Assembly: GCA_018831265.1 (NCBI GenBank)
Contig: JAHJCO010000006.1
Span: 1-35,994, forward strand
Reading direction: 5' to 3'
DNA: 35,994 bases
DNA from: Actinomycetota bacterium
Lineage (GTDB): Bacteria > Actinomycetota > Geothermincolia > Fen-727 > Anoxymicrobiaceae
Made by a program: the position numbers and the translations under genes. The notes beneath the pieces are model-generated. The model saw only the letters and a program-made list of their open reading frames with translations, did not search any database and was not told the DNA's origin. How positions within the stretch are numbered: position 1 is the first letter of the stretch; every line of letters begins with the position of its first letter. Positions 17,788-27,221 of the stretch are shown here, in pieces.

Positions 17788-18558
17788 TCAGCCCGGGCGA
17801 TTCCGCTGATATATTAACTTGAGACCCTCGAGTGTTAAAAGAGGGTCAAGGACGTCCACGCTGCGGCATTCGCCGACCACCACCTCAGCGAGCCCCCCCG
17901 TCGCCACCACGCGGGCCTCGGGCCCGAGCACCCGGCGGAACAGCTCCACCAGGCGGTCCACCTGGCCCGCCGTCCCATGGATTATGCCCGACTGCATGGA
18001 CTCCACGGTGTTGCGGCCGATAGCGTTCTCCGGCGGGACGAGCTCCACCCGGGAGAGCCGGGCGGCGTGGCTGAACAGTGCCGCCGCCGATATCTCCACG
18101 CCGGGGGCTATGGTTCCGCCCAGGTAGCGCCCCTCGGCATCGATGGCATCCCATGTTGTGGCCGTTCCGAAGTCCACCACGATGCAAGGTGTGCCGTACC
18201 GTGCGATGGCGGCCACCGCGTTGACCAGCCGGTCCGCGCCCACCTGCCTGGGGTCCTCGTAGAGTATGGGGACACCGGTGTCCGTGTCGCTGTCCACGAC
18301 CAGCGACTCGAGGTCCAGGATGTCTTTGGCCATGTGGTCCAGCGCCCGTGTCATCTCGGGGACCACGGACGAGACGATTATCCCGTCTATCTCGCTGAGG
18401 GTGTGCCCCACGAACGCCATGAACCCGCCCAGCGTGAGAGCGACCTCGTCGGCGGTCCGCTCGCGCTCGGTGGAGATGCGCCAGTGCTCCAGCAGTTCGT
18501 CCCCGGCGAAGAGCCCGATGACGGTCTGCGTGTTCCCTACGTCTATGCCCAGCAGCAT
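17788..18558 (-). CDS. coaX: Type III pantothenate kinase
   Basis: Phosphorylates pantothenate, the first step of coenzyme A synthesis. The 256-residue protein shows the ASKHA-fold motifs of CoaX: DVGNTQT (6-12), the pantothenate-binding GADR (107-110) and DFGTATTWD (129-137), and later GGTIAPGVEIS. The ATG at 18558 directly abuts a 29-bp repeat unit, and the repeat's GAGGTG, 7 bp upstream, is the only visible Shine-Dalgarno. It is downstream of nadC and of panC-panD on the same strand, so pantothenate synthesis and its use are encoded close together. Confidence 0.95.
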   Translation of the reverse strand: MLLGIDVGNTQTVIGLFAGDELLEHWRISTERERTADEVALTLGGFMAFVGHTLSEIDGIIVSSVVPEMTRALDHMAKDILDLESLVVDSDTDTGVPILYEDPRQVGADRLVNAVAAIARYGTPCIVVDFGTATTWDAIDAEGRYLGGTIAPGVEISAAALFSHAARLSRVELVPPENAIGRNTVESMQSGIIHGTAGQVDRLVELFRRVLGPEARVVATGGLAEVVVGECRSVDVLDPLLTLEGLKLIYQRNRPG

Positions 18559-18711
18559 GAGAATTCACCTCAACCATTTATTCTCATAGTGAGAATTAAC
18601 CTCAACCATCTTTTCTCATCGAGCGTGAAAAATAACCTCAGACCATTTCTTTCAATGACGAGCAATCCAGCATCTGGCATTGTGAAAGAAATGGTCTGAG
18701 GTATTCTTTCA
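18558..18711. repeat. Four 29-bp palindrome-flanked units between nadC and coaX
   Basis: Units lie at 18558-18586, 18590-18618, 18626-18654 (all plus) and 18683-18711 (inverted). The first two have arms TGAGAA/TTCTCA and core ACCTCAACCAT; the last two have arms TGAAA/TTTCA and core ACCTCAGACCAT. They fill the whole gap between the nadC stop and the coaX start, and the first unit ends at the A of the coaX ATG. Confidence 0.9.
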
Positions 18712-18718
18712 ATTCCCA

Positions 18719-19555
18719 CTATTCTATCTCCAGTGACAGGTCGGCCGCGGGTGCCGAGTGGGTCAGGAACCCCAGCGAGATGGAGTCCACCCCCGGCATC
18801 AGGTACGAAGCGAGGTTCTCCGGGCCGACACCGCCGGACACCTCGGTCCTCGCACGTCCGTCTATCAGCGCCAGCGCCTTTTCTATGGTCCCGGGATCCA
18901 TGTTGTCCAGCATGATAGTATCCGCTCCCGCCGCCACCGCCTCCCGTACCTGCGCGAGGGAGGCCGCTTCCACCTCGATCTCGAACCGGTCGCCCAGCGC
19001 GTTCCTGGCTTTCCTGACGGCGGGCTCCAGGCCCCCCGACGCGGCGATGTGATTATCCTTGATAAGGACGGCGTCGAAAAGCCCCATGCGGTGGTTGACC
19101 CCACCGCCCATGGCCACCGCGTACTTCTCCAGTGTCCGCAGGCCCGGCGTGGTCTTGCGCGTGTCCAGTATATCTACCCCGTGCGGCCGGGCCATCTCCG
19201 CCAGCCGTGAGGTCACCGTGGCGATGCCGCACATGTGGCACAGGAAGTTGAGCGCGGTCCGTTCGCCGGTGAGGATGCCCGCCAGGAGGCCACCGAGGCG
19301 CGCCACCGCCCGGCCCGAGGCCGCGTCATCACCGTCGGGCACCAGCGTCTCGAACGAGATCCGAGGGTCCACCAGGGCGAATACCCGTTCGGCCACCGGG
19401 CCCCCGGCCATCCGGCAGGGGGCCTTGGCCACGATATGCGCTGTGCCCTCCATGCCGGCGGGCACCAGCGCAGCCGTGGTCACGTCACCCCCGGTGCCGA
19501 GGTCCTCGGCCAGGGCCAGCCTTATCGCACCCTCCGCCATGTCCGCGATGTCCAC
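18719..19555 (-). CDS. nadC: Nicotinate-nucleotide diphosphorylase (carboxylating)
   Basis: Quinolinate phosphoribosyltransferase: it converts quinolinate and PRPP to nicotinate mononucleotide, CO2 and diphosphate, the third step of de novo NAD synthesis. It has 278 residues with DTRKTTPGLR (131-140), GGGVNHRMGL (150-159) and KDNH (166-169), all of which bind the substrates. The start is a GTG with AAGGAG 8 bp upstream, lying inside the end of nadB. It is the last gene of the nadA-nadB-nadC block. Confidence 0.96.
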   Translation of the reverse strand: MDIADMAEGAIRLALAEDLGTGGDVTTAALVPAGMEGTAHIVAKAPCRMAGGPVAERVFALVDPRISFETLVPDGDDAASGRAVARLGGLLAGILTGERTALNFLCHMCGIATVTSRLAEMARPHGVDILDTRKTTPGLRTLEKYAVAMGGGVNHRMGLFDAVLIKDNHIAASGGLEPAVRKARNALGDRFEIEVEAASLAQVREAVAAGADTIMLDNMDPGTIEKALALIDGRARTEVSGGVGPENLASYLMPGVDSISLGFLTHSAPAADLSLEIE

Positions 19556-19568
19556 GTCGCCCGCTCCT

Positions 19569-21233
19569 TCATCCAGTGGTGTAAGTCTTCAGCTCCTGTG
19601 GAGGCTTTGACGGCTGAGGCCGCGTATCGAATGACACGTCCCCGTCCACGAGGCGCATGTCTATGTGCCGCCTCCAGTTCCAGTCGTCGGGCTCGGGGTG
19701 GTCACGCCTTCGGTGACAGCCCCTGCTCTCGAGGCGTCGCGCCGCGGCGCACGCGATGAGGTAGCCCACCGTGAACATGTTCTTCAGCTCCATCCCCGCG
19801 ACGTCCAGGTACTCGGTACGAAGGACACCGGCGTTCGCCTGGAAGAACTCCAGCGCCTCCCGCAGACCCTTCTCGCAGCGGACCATCCCGACCGAGTCGG
19901 TCATCACCTCTCGGAAGTTACCCTTGAGCAGTTCCTCCCGCACGTGGGGCCCCGAGGCCTTCACCCTGGCCCTGATGCTCGCCGATCCCATCGTGCCGGG
20001 GGCGTGCCCGCGTAGAATCGCCTCCGCGATCCGGTGCGAGAAGACCAGGCCCTCCAGCAGCGAGTTGGACGCCAGCCGGTTCGCCCCGTGCACACCGGTA
20101 CACGCCGCCTCTCCGCACGCGTAGAGGCCCTCGATATCGGTCCTCCCCCACATGTCGGTCAGCACGCCGCCGCTCATGTAGTGTGCCGCGGGGCTGACCG
20201 GTATCCTGTTCCGGGTGATGTCGATCCCGGCCTCGAGGCAGTGCTCGTAGATGGTCGGGAAACGAGATCGCAGGACGTCTGGATCCATATGCCGGACGTC
20301 CAGGTAGAGGTGGTTCCGTCCCTGCTCCTTCATCACCTCGACCATGCGGGCCACCACTATGTCCCGGGGGGCCAGCTCCGCGAGGGGGTGCACCCCTTCC
20401 ATGACCCGCTCACCCTCGAAGTCGACCAGCCAAGCGCCCTCGCCCCGCAGCGCCTCGCTGATGAGGAATTTCGGCTCCTCGGGGATGTGCAGCGCCGTGG
20501 GATGGAACTGGACGAACTCCACGTCGCCGACCCGCGCCCCGGCGCGGAAGGACATGGCCACGCCGTCTCCGGTGCAGACCGGCGGGTTCGTAGTGACCAG
20601 GTACACCTGGCCCATGCCCCCCAGCGCGATGACCGTCGAGTGCGAGCGCACCACCGCAAGGTTCTGCCCCCGGTCCATGGAGACCAGGGCCCCCACGCAG
20701 ACCCCACCGTCCACCAGAAGGTCCACAACGAAGGCGTTCTCCATCACCCTGGCCCGCGATTCGCTCGTGAGCGCCCTGCCCAGGGCGCTCTCCACCTCGG
20801 AACCGGTGGCGTCACCCCTGGCGTGGACCACCCTTGCCGTCGAATGACCGCCTTCCCTGGTGAGGTCCAGGCGCCCGTCGATAGTGTCGAACCGCGCGTC
20901 GAACTCACGCAACAGCTCCATCACCCGCGCCGGCCCCTCCTCGACCAGCACGGCGGTGGCCTCGGGGTCGGAGAGTCCCGCCCCCGCCACCAGGGTGTCC
21001 TTCACGTGCGCCTCCAGGGTGTCGTGCTCGCCCAGCACGGCGGCGATGCCCCCCTGCGCGACCCTGGTGGTGGAGTCCTGGAGCCCGGACTTGGTGACCA
21101 GGAGCACGTCGGCGTAGCGTGAGGCGGCCAGCGCGGTCGAGAGACCGGCCACGCCGCTGCCCGCCACGAGCACGTCGCACTCGATACGGGGAAGGGACTC
21201 GGTATCGAAGGAGAGCAGGTAGCGCGGGATCAT
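19569..21233 (-). CDS. nadB: L-aspartate oxidase
   Basis: The FAD enzyme oxidising L-aspartate to iminoaspartate, which NadA uses. From the ATG at 21233 (MIPRYLLSFDT) it has 554 residues; the frame is open 44 codons further but that part is the end of nadA read in another frame. It shows the FAD-binding DVLVAGSGVAGLSTALAAS, then STTRVAQGGIAAVLGEHDT, the substrate loop QFHPTALH and HYMSGGVLTD...ACGEAACTGVHGANRLASNSLLEG. The NadB-like SRGCHRRRDHPE near the end is a good distinction from succinate dehydrogenase. Its ATG overlaps the nadA stop (ATGA), implying coupling. Confidence 0.95.
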   Translation of the reverse strand: MIPRYLLSFDTESLPRIECDVLVAGSGVAGLSTALAASRYADVLLVTKSGLQDSTTRVAQGGIAAVLGEHDTLEAHVKDTLVAGAGLSDPEATAVLVEEGPARVMELLREFDARFDTIDGRLDLTREGGHSTARVVHARGDATGSEVESALGRALTSESRARVMENAFVVDLLVDGGVCVGALVSMDRGQNLAVVRSHSTVIALGGMGQVYLVTTNPPVCTGDGVAMSFRAGARVGDVEFVQFHPTALHIPEEPKFLISEALRGEGAWLVDFEGERVMEGVHPLAELAPRDIVVARMVEVMKEQGRNHLYLDVRHMDPDVLRSRFPTIYEHCLEAGIDITRNRIPVSPAAHYMSGGVLTDMWGRTDIEGLYACGEAACTGVHGANRLASNSLLEGLVFSHRIAEAILRGHAPGTMGSASIRARVKASGPHVREELLKGNFREVMTDSVGMVRCEKGLREALEFFQANAGVLRTEYLDVAGMELKNMFTVGYLIACAAARRLESRGCHRRRDHPEPDDWNWRRHIDMRLVDGDVSFDTRPQPSKPPQELKTYTTG

Positions 21234-22186
21234 CCCAGGGCCAGCATCCTTTCCACCGCCCCCAGGGCGCGCACCCGCGTCTCCTCGGGGACCGTGACCC
21301 GCGGCTCCAGCGTCTGCAGCGCCCACAGGACCCTGGAAAGGGTGGTCAGCTTCATGTTGGGGCATAGAGGCTCGGGGGACGGGGAGTAAAAGTGCTTGCC
21401 GGGAGCGGCCAGGCCGAGCGGGTAGAGCATCCCGACCTCGGTCGCCACGACGAACTCCTCGGCGTCCGACTGCAGCGCCGCGTCCAGCATGCCGGATGTG
21501 CTGCGGATGTGGTCCGCCAGGTCGAGGACCTCACCTCGGCACTCGGGGTGGGCGATCACCTCGGCGGCCGGGTGGGCCTCCTTCGCCTCGATCACCTGCG
21601 TGGGGGTGATGTTCTCGTGGGTCGGGCAGAACCCGTCCCAGGCCACAACCTTCTTGTCGACGCGGCACGCCACGTAGGCGGCCAGGTTACGGTCCGGGAC
21701 GAAGAGGACGGTATCCGACGGCACCGCCTCGACCACGGGCACCGCGTTGGCCGACGTGCAGCAGTAGTCGCTGACCGCCTTGACCTCCGCGGTGGTGTTG
21801 ACGTAGGAGACCACCATCGCGCCGGGGTTCTCCTCGCGCATCCTGAGCACGCCGGGGGCGTCGGCCATGTCGGCCATGGGGCAGCCCGCTCTCATCTCGG
21901 GAAGCAGGACCACCTTTCCCGGGCTGAGTATACAGGCGGTCTCCGCCATGAAATGGACCCCGCAGAAGACGATCACGTCGGCGTCCGTCTCCGCGGCCTT
22001 CCGGGCAAGCCCCAGCGAATCTCCCGTGAAGTCGCCGATGTCCTGGACCTCCGGGCGCTGGTAGTTGTGGACAAGGATTACCGCGTTGCGCTCGTCCTTG
22101 ATCTTGAGCACCTGCTCGGCTATCGCGGCGTCGTCGAGCAGCAGTTCGTCGATGGAGTGCCCCACCTCGGTGTCGTGATGAGTCAT
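21230..22186 (-). CDS. nadA: Quinolinate synthase
   Basis: The [4Fe-4S] enzyme condensing iminoaspartate with dihydroxyacetone phosphate to quinolinate. It has 318 residues in the usual threefold repeat. The three cluster Cys are most likely Cys102 (GCPMAD), Cys187 (GFCPTHE) and Cys275 (LCPNMK), spaced as in the family. LVHNYQRPEVQDIGDFTGDSLGLA and CGVHFMAETA mark the other conserved parts. The cluster is oxygen sensitive. It starts the nad block, 37 bp after panD. Confidence 0.96.
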   Translation of the reverse strand: MTHHDTEVGHSIDELLLDDAAIAEQVLKIKDERNAVILVHNYQRPEVQDIGDFTGDSLGLARKAAETDADVIVFCGVHFMAETACILSPGKVVLLPEMRAGCPMADMADAPGVLRMREENPGAMVVSYVNTTAEVKAVSDYCCTSANAVPVVEAVPSDTVLFVPDRNLAAYVACRVDKKVVAWDGFCPTHENITPTQVIEAKEAHPAAEVIAHPECRGEVLDLADHIRSTSGMLDAALQSDAEEFVVATEVGMLYPLGLAAPGKHFYSPSPEPLCPNMKLTTLSRVLWALQTLEPRVTVPEETRVRALGAVERMLALG

Positions 22187-22223
22187 TGCACCTCATTCGC
22201 GCGGGCCACCCCGCGGAAGACGG

Positions 22224-22616
22224 CTAGCAGAAGTCGTCCACGGTAAGGCGGTCGTCGATCATCTCGGGGCGGTTCCGCTCGTCCACGAAGACAACCTTCG
22301 GATGGTAGTCGGCCGCCCGGCTGTCCGGGACCGAGACGAAAGACGCGATGATAACGCGGTCGCCCTTGTGCACCATGCGCGCCGCGGCGCCGTTCATGCA
22401 GATCTCACCGCCGTTGCGCTCGCCCTCGATGACGTAGGTCACCAGGCGGTTGCCGTTGTCGAGATCCCAGACGTTGACCTGCTCGTAGGGGACCAGGTCG
22501 GCGAGGTCCATGAGGGCGCGGTCTATGGTGATGCTGCCCTCGTAGTGGATGTCCGCGTCCGTCACGATGGCGCGGTGTATCTTGCTCTTGAGCATAGTCC
22601 TGAAGATCTGGTCCAT
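22224..22616 (-). CDS. panD: Aspartate 1-decarboxylase
   Basis: Makes beta-alanine from L-aspartate for pantothenate synthesis. It is a 130-residue proenzyme that cleaves itself between Gly27 and Ser28 (HYEGSITID) to form the pyruvoyl group. The flanking [18 protein letters not shown] and [19 protein letters not shown] are typical. The start is an ATG five bases after the panC stop, with only a weak ribosome site (GAGTGA). L-aspartate is also the substrate of the nadB product encoded just downstream. Confidence 0.96.
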   Translation of the reverse strand: MDQIFRTMLKSKIHRAIVTDADIHYEGSITIDRALMDLADLVPYEQVNVWDLDNGNRLVTYVIEGERNGGEICMNGAAARMVHKGDRVIIASFVSVPDSRAADYHPKVVFVDERNRPEMIDDRLTVDDFC

Positions 22617-22621
22617 TTATA

Positions 22622-23485
22622 TCACTCGATCTCTAAGACCCTGTTGTCTATCAGGCGGGCCTTCCCGACCCGCGCGGCAAGCGCTACCAGCACCCCGCCG
22701 GAGAGCTCCTCCAGCGGTCGCAACAAGATATTATCACAGATGGCTATGTACTCAATATTCACCAGGGGATAGGCGTTTATGACCTCTTCCATGGCCGCCG
22801 CGACGCGGTCCGCCCCGCGCTCCCCGCCGTCCACCAGCTCCTGCGCCCTCTCCAGCGCCTGGTTGAGGGCCACCGCCTGGGCCCGCTCGTCGGGCGCCAG
22901 GTAGGTGTTCCGACTGCTCATGGCCAGACCGTCGTCCTCGCGCCTGGTGGCGACCGCCACGATCTCTATTGCGAAGTCGAGGTCGGCGGCCATCTTACGG
23001 ATGATGACGAGCTGCTGCGCGTCCTTCTGCCCGAAGTAGGCGCGCTGGGCCGGCACGATGTTGAACAGCTTGGCGACCACCGTGGTGACCCCCCTGAAGT
23101 GGCCCTCGCGGCTGGCCCCGCACATGATCCGTGACAGCCCCTCCACCTCGACGTGCGTCGCGAACCCCTCCTGGTACATCTCGCGGGCACCCGGGTGGAA
23201 GATGTAGTCGACCCCGACCGAGGAGGCCATCCGGCTGTCGCGCTCGAGGTCACGAGGGTAGGCGGCCAGGTCCTCCCCCTCGCCGAACTGGGTGGGATTT
23301 ACGAAGAGGGTCACCACCACCAGGTCGCACTCGGCGCGGGCGAGCCTCATCAGGTCGAGGTGTCCTTCGTGGAAATAGCCCATCGTGGGCACCAGCCCCA
23401 CCGTCCAGCCAGCCGCCCTGGCCTCCTCGACTATCCGCCTTATCCGCGCCTTCTCACTGACTATCTCGGCGTTTGGTGTCTCCAC
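22622..23485 (-). CDS. panC: Pantothenate synthetase
   Basis: Joins pantoate and beta-alanine with ATP to give pantothenate. It has 287 residues with the HxGH nucleotide motif (PTMGYFHEGHLDL, His39 and His42), FVNPTQFGEGEDLAAYPRD for pantoate and YFGQKDAQQL, plus the KMS-like MSSRN loop. The start ATG is METPNAEIV. In the usual gene order panC follows the DUF2520 gene; here a 4.5-kb protease island lies between them. panB is not in the window. Confidence 0.96.
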   Translation of the reverse strand: METPNAEIVSEKARIRRIVEEARAAGWTVGLVPTMGYFHEGHLDLMRLARAECDLVVVTLFVNPTQFGEGEDLAAYPRDLERDSRMASSVGVDYIFHPGAREMYQEGFATHVEVEGLSRIMCGASREGHFRGVTTVVAKLFNIVPAQRAYFGQKDAQQLVIIRKMAADLDFAIEIVAVATRREDDGLAMSSRNTYLAPDERAQAVALNQALERAQELVDGGERGADRVAAAMEEVINAYPLVNIEYIAICDNILLRPLEELSGGVLVALAARVGKARLIDNRVLEIE

Positions 23486-23534
23486 GAGTCCCTCGGCGCT
23501 CAGGACCTTTATTCAGACGAGGTCGTACTTGTTC

Positions 23535-23556
23535 ACAAGCTCATATGAGAGCTTGT
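23535..23556 (-). terminator. Hairpin after the subtilase gene
   Basis: ACAAGCTC (23535-23542) and GAGCTTGT (23549-23556) form a perfect 8-bp stem with a 6-base loop, 34 bp beyond the protease stop. There is no clear T run on either side, so termination is only a guess. Confidence 0.35.
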
Positions 23557-23589
23557 CCAGGAGTCCTCCACAGAGTGCCCACAGTGGCA

Positions 23590-26500
23590 CTAGATGACCC
23601 TCTTCACAAGTGTACCCTTATCGAGGCCAAGCACTGATTGCACTAAGCCAGGGAGGGTCTTATTGCTTATTACTTCGCTCGAAACGCCAAGAGTTACGAC
23701 CTGCGTCGAATCACCCTGGTAGTAGGTATGGAAGCCCTCGATCATCCGCTTATCGTCCGTCTGGCCTATCTGAGGGCCACTGAATAACGGATTCATTATG
23801 TGGCTCTCCGTCCTCAATGTCACAGTGGAACCATCAGAGTCAGTCTTCCAGTATCCGTTGTATCCATTGGTGCCTATCTTGAATGCCTTGCGTGTCGCGG
23901 CCTTTCCCTTGGGTGAGTACTTGACTGATAAGAAAGAGGCGCCACCGAGTGCGTCGTACTCATAAGACGGGTAGAACTGGAACGCTTCGACCACGTCGGT
24001 CTGGGTTACGTTATTCGCCTTGTCCGTTATCGTGTACCTGTATGCTCTGAAGACGTTGTAATCCGGTATCAACCAGTTCTGCCCCTTGTATTCAATCTTC
24101 TTCGAGGTAATGCTCTTCACCCCGCCAGGAATGTTGTCCTCCGCCACGAGTACTATGTCATCCGTTTGCGGGTCAGTATACAGGTATGGTTCCGGGCAAG
24201 TAATGTCCGGAACCGCAACGCAGAAGAGGCCGATGTCATCGCTTGACCCGATCACAACCTGCCTGGACTCATCCCTGCCAGAGGTGATGTCAACCCAGGT
24301 GCTGGCCCCTTCGTCATACTTGAACAGCCTAACGTCCGCAGGTGTCTTGTCCGACGGCAGTTGGTGGTACTTGAGCTCGGTGTCTACGTCCCCGCTGGTG
24401 CTCGCGGTAGTAGCGATGAATATGTACTTGCCGCCGCAAATAGGGGCGTAGCCTGCTGGGGGTCCTTGTGGAACGTCGTCAGCAAGCACGGAGACGGTAG
24501 TGCCTTCCTTTGAGACCCGAGAAAAGGTAACGTCGCCATCATCCAGGAATACGAGCACTCCAGATCCCTGTCTGGTGTTCATGTAAGTCCCATCACACAT
24601 GCCCACAGAGCCGGTCCCACCTTGTTTATCCACTCCATTCTTCGACCAGTACATCGCTCTTTCTGTTACGACAGGAAAGTCCGAGGCGACGATCGTCGCA
24701 GACACACCATCCATATCCGGTACCGTGGCGGCGGCACTCACCGTCCACCTGGACCCGGGCACCAGCTCCTCATGCGGCCCAACGACTTCTCCATGATCTG
24801 TAAGATATTTCAGCTGCACGTTGGCCGGTTTGACACCGGGGTTCTGTACGAGTATCCAGGTTTCGAAACCCCACGCGGTCGAACCCTCCGCCAGATACCA
24901 GTTTTTAGACATGTAGGGAGACCCTTCTGAGGAATGACCAGGGCCCATTACAGAGGAGATACGCCAATAGAGCGAGCGTTCGGCAACAACCGGCACGTTC
25001 GACTCGATCTTGGTGGAGACATCCTGATCGTCTATATCAGGCTCGTCACTGAGCCTTATCGTCATTCTTGAGTTAGGAGCAAGGGTACGCGGATCCCCTT
25101 CGACAGAACCGGTAGGGAGCATATACGTCGGATTGACAGTAGCGGGCTCATTATTCGGATTCTGGATGAGAACGAAGGTGTCGAAGCCGTGGGCCGTACA
25201 TCCTTCCGCGCAGAACCATTGAACGCTCGCTTCGGGAATCCCAAGGGAACAGGAACCTCCTCCGGCGTCGGTAGTGAGTGGGCCACTGATGTTCCAGTAC
25301 ATGGACCTCTCCGCGAATACACCCACGTCGCTCACGATCTTCGTGGAGACATCCTGAGTGCCCTCGGGAACGTAGTCTTTCACATTTATTGAAAGCCTGG
25401 ACTTCGGGTTCATGGTGAAGCCTTGCATCCCTATTGCCCCACCCGAGCCCTGGAAGTGAGCCATTATATGCGCCTCTGAATTACTCGGGTTCTGCACCAG
25501 CACAAAGGTCTGAAATCCGCTAGCCGTTCCCTGGCATCCCTCGGCGCAATACCAGGTATTGGCAGGGCTTTCTAGACCATGACACGTATGGCCTTCGTTC
25601 CGAGCGCCCCAGTACATAGATCTTTCAGCGTTTATCCGCCTGTCGGAGTAGATTCGGGCCGAGACGCTCCCTTTCACCCACCCCTGGACTCCAACGGTGC
25701 TTCGAGAAACAGGGGGAATGGAAATCTGCTGGTTAATCGTCTCTCCCGCTTCGGTCATGTATTCGATTCCAACGTTTGCAGTGCCGGTTTCCGGGTTCTG
25801 GATGCAAAGCCATTCCTCGAACCCGTAGTCCGTGCAACCCTCAGGAAAGAACTGTTCTTTGACCACGGTGATGTTGGCTGGATCGCACATCTTATTAATC
25901 GCAGCGTTTGCATCTAGAAGGCCCGCGCCATATTCATACTGGTTGTACCAGCCGGGGGGTTTATATGCGGTCGATTCAATATATGACTCAAACGCGGCGG
26001 CCGTCAGGCCAGGGCACTTCGCGCACATCATTGCGGCAAGTCCGGACACGAATGGAGCCGCAAGCGACGTGCCATCCCACGGCATGTAGCCACCATTATT
26101 CTCCAAGGTAAAAATCCATTCACCGGGTGCGCTGATATCGAGACCATTCCCATAATCAGACTTCCACCACCGAGTTCCATCTCTTGAGACGCCGCCCACC
26201 GCGATAACATCGTCGAACGCGCCTGGAAACTCGACAATATCAATACCACCGGTATCCGTATTCCCCGAAGCAGCGACAAGAATGCAGCCCTTTGACGCTG
26301 CATAGTTACAACCATCCTCCAAGATCTGAGGGTGTTCATGGGTACCAAAACTCATGTTTATTATCTTCGCGCCGTGATCTGCGGCATATTGGGTGGCGGC
26401 CGCGCAGAGTTCGGAAGGTAACTGGTTGGAGTCGGATACCTTCAATGGCATCAGTCTCACTTCCGGACAAAGCCCCGCCACTCCTGCGATCCCTATACCG

Positions 26501-27180
26501 TTGTCTGTGTTGGCAGCGATTACGCCGGAGACATTTGTCCCATGGCCCCAGGTGTCTGTGACATCGGAGCCCCCGTCCATGAAGTTGTGCGCTCCGGCAG
26601 AACGATTGACTAGGTCTGGATGATCAACCATAAGCCCAGAATCGATCACTGCCACCAGCACCGGAGCTCCACCAGGAGGAGTATCCCAGGCATCGAAGAA
26701 ATAGGCGGACCCTCCGTAGTTCGAATCCCCGTTGATTCTATTCTTCACTCCCCACTGTCCCTCGATTTGAGGGTCGTCTGGGACCCTGGAAGGCTCACAC
26801 GGGTAAGAGGGCTCCGCGGTAACTATCATCTCGTCTTCAAACAGGTCACGGAGGACATCCTGGATGCTGATCTTCGATTCATCGAAATTACACTCGTACC
26901 AAGGAACAAATGACGTGCGCTTCTTGAAAGGTTTATTCAGGCAGGCGTGCGACTCGAGAACAAGCAAGTCCTCCTTGTCGCTTTGCTCTCTAATTAGTCG
27001 TACAAGCACTTTCCCTTCGATATGAGGAGAAGAGGACGCCTGCAGTATCTCAGAATCGCTCTTCCTCGGTTGAAAGGGATCTCCACTACAGGTAGCCGGT
27101 TCTCCGGATATTAATAGGACAACGGTCGAAATAGAAAGAGCAAAAAGCAGAAAGGAAATCAAAAGAGACTTGCGTAGCAC
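23590..27180 (-). CDS. Secreted subtilisin-like serine peptidase (S8)
   Basis: The 1196-residue protein begins with a signal peptide (about 1-26) and a prodomain-like region (about 55-125). The subtilase domain (about 140-430) has the triad Asp180 (AVIDSG), His213 (GHGTNVSGV) and Ser372 (GTSLAAP), with oxyanion Asn307. Four copies of an 80-90 residue module follow (about 445-525, 543-630, 655-740, 761-846), each running from (A/P)EG through GF.t..lIQNP to ER.MYW. A beta-rich tail ends the protein. The GTG start has GGGGAGGGG upstream. Base use is less GC-rich than the neighbours. The gene follows a lipoprotein gene by 41 bp, and the pair interrupts the pan cluster. The natural substrate is unknown. 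Confidence 0.9.
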   Translation of the reverse strand: MLRKSLLISFLLFALSISTVVLLISGEPATCSGDPFQPRKSDSEILQASSSPHIEGKVLVRLIREQSDKEDLLVLESHACLNKPFKKRTSFVPWYECNFDESKISIQDVLRDLFEDEMIVTAEPSYPCEPSRVPDDPQIEGQWGVKNRINGDSNYGGSAYFFDAWDTPPGGAPVLVAVIDSGLMVDHPDLVNRSAGAHNFMDGGSDVTDTWGHGTNVSGVIAANTDNGIGIAGVAGLCPEVRLMPLKVSDSNQLPSELCAAATQYAADHGAKIINMSFGTHEHPQILEDGCNYAASKGCILVAASGNTDTGGIDIVEFPGAFDDVIAVGGVSRDGTRWWKSDYGNGLDISAPGEWIFTLENNGGYMPWDGTSLAAPFVSGLAAMMCAKCPGLTAAAFESYIESTAYKPPGWYNQYEYGAGLLDANAAINKMCDPANITVVKEQFFPEGCTDYGFEEWLCIQNPETGTANVGIEYMTEAGETINQQISIPPVSRSTVGVQGWVKGSVSARIYSDRRINAERSMYWGARNEGHTCHGLESPANTWYCAEGCQGTASGFQTFVLVQNPSNSEAHIMAHFQGSGGAIGMQGFTMNPKSRLSINVKDYVPEGTQDVSTKIVSDVGVFAERSMYWNISGPLTTDAGGGSCSLGIPEASVQWFCAEGCTAHGFDTFVLIQNPNNEPATVNPTYMLPTGSVEGDPRTLAPNSRMTIRLSDEPDIDDQDVSTKIESNVPVVAERSLYWRISSVMGPGHSSEGSPYMSKNWYLAEGSTAWGFETWILVQNPGVKPANVQLKYLTDHGEVVGPHEELVPGSRWTVSAAATVPDMDGVSATIVASDFPVVTERAMYWSKNGVDKQGGTGSVGMCDGTYMNTRQGSGVLVFLDDGDVTFSRVSKEGTTVSVLADDVPQGPPAGYAPICGGKYIFIATTASTSGDVDTELKYHQLPSDKTPADVRLFKYDEGASTWVDITSGRDESRQVVIGSSDDIGLFCVAVPDITCPEPYLYTDPQTDDIVLVAEDNIPGGVKSITSKKIEYKGQNWLIPDYNVFRAYRYTITDKANNVTQTDVVEAFQFYPSYEYDALGGASFLSVKYSPKGKAATRKAFKIGTNGYNGYWKTDSDGSTVTLRTESHIMNPLFSGPQIGQTDDKRMIEGFHTYYQGDSTQVVTLGVSSEVISNKTLPGLVQSVLGLDKGTLVKRVI

Positions 27181-27221
27181 AACCCCTCCCCAGGACTAGA
27201 TCTGCCGCAGAATAAGACCAG

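Noticed and set aside
19569..21233. Succinate dehydrogenase or fumarate reductase flavoprotein instead of NadB.
   Set aside because: It is coupled to nadA and nadC, and the active-site and end motifs fit L-aspartate oxidase.
21234..21365. A longer NadB with 44 additional residues.
   Set aside because: That part is low-complexity Gly/Ala/Pro, lies in the nadA coding region in another frame, and the ATG at 21233 makes a typical ATGA overlap.
22187..22223. A riboswitch or NAD repressor operator before the nad genes.
   Set aside because: The gap is only 37 bp and shows no recognisable structure.
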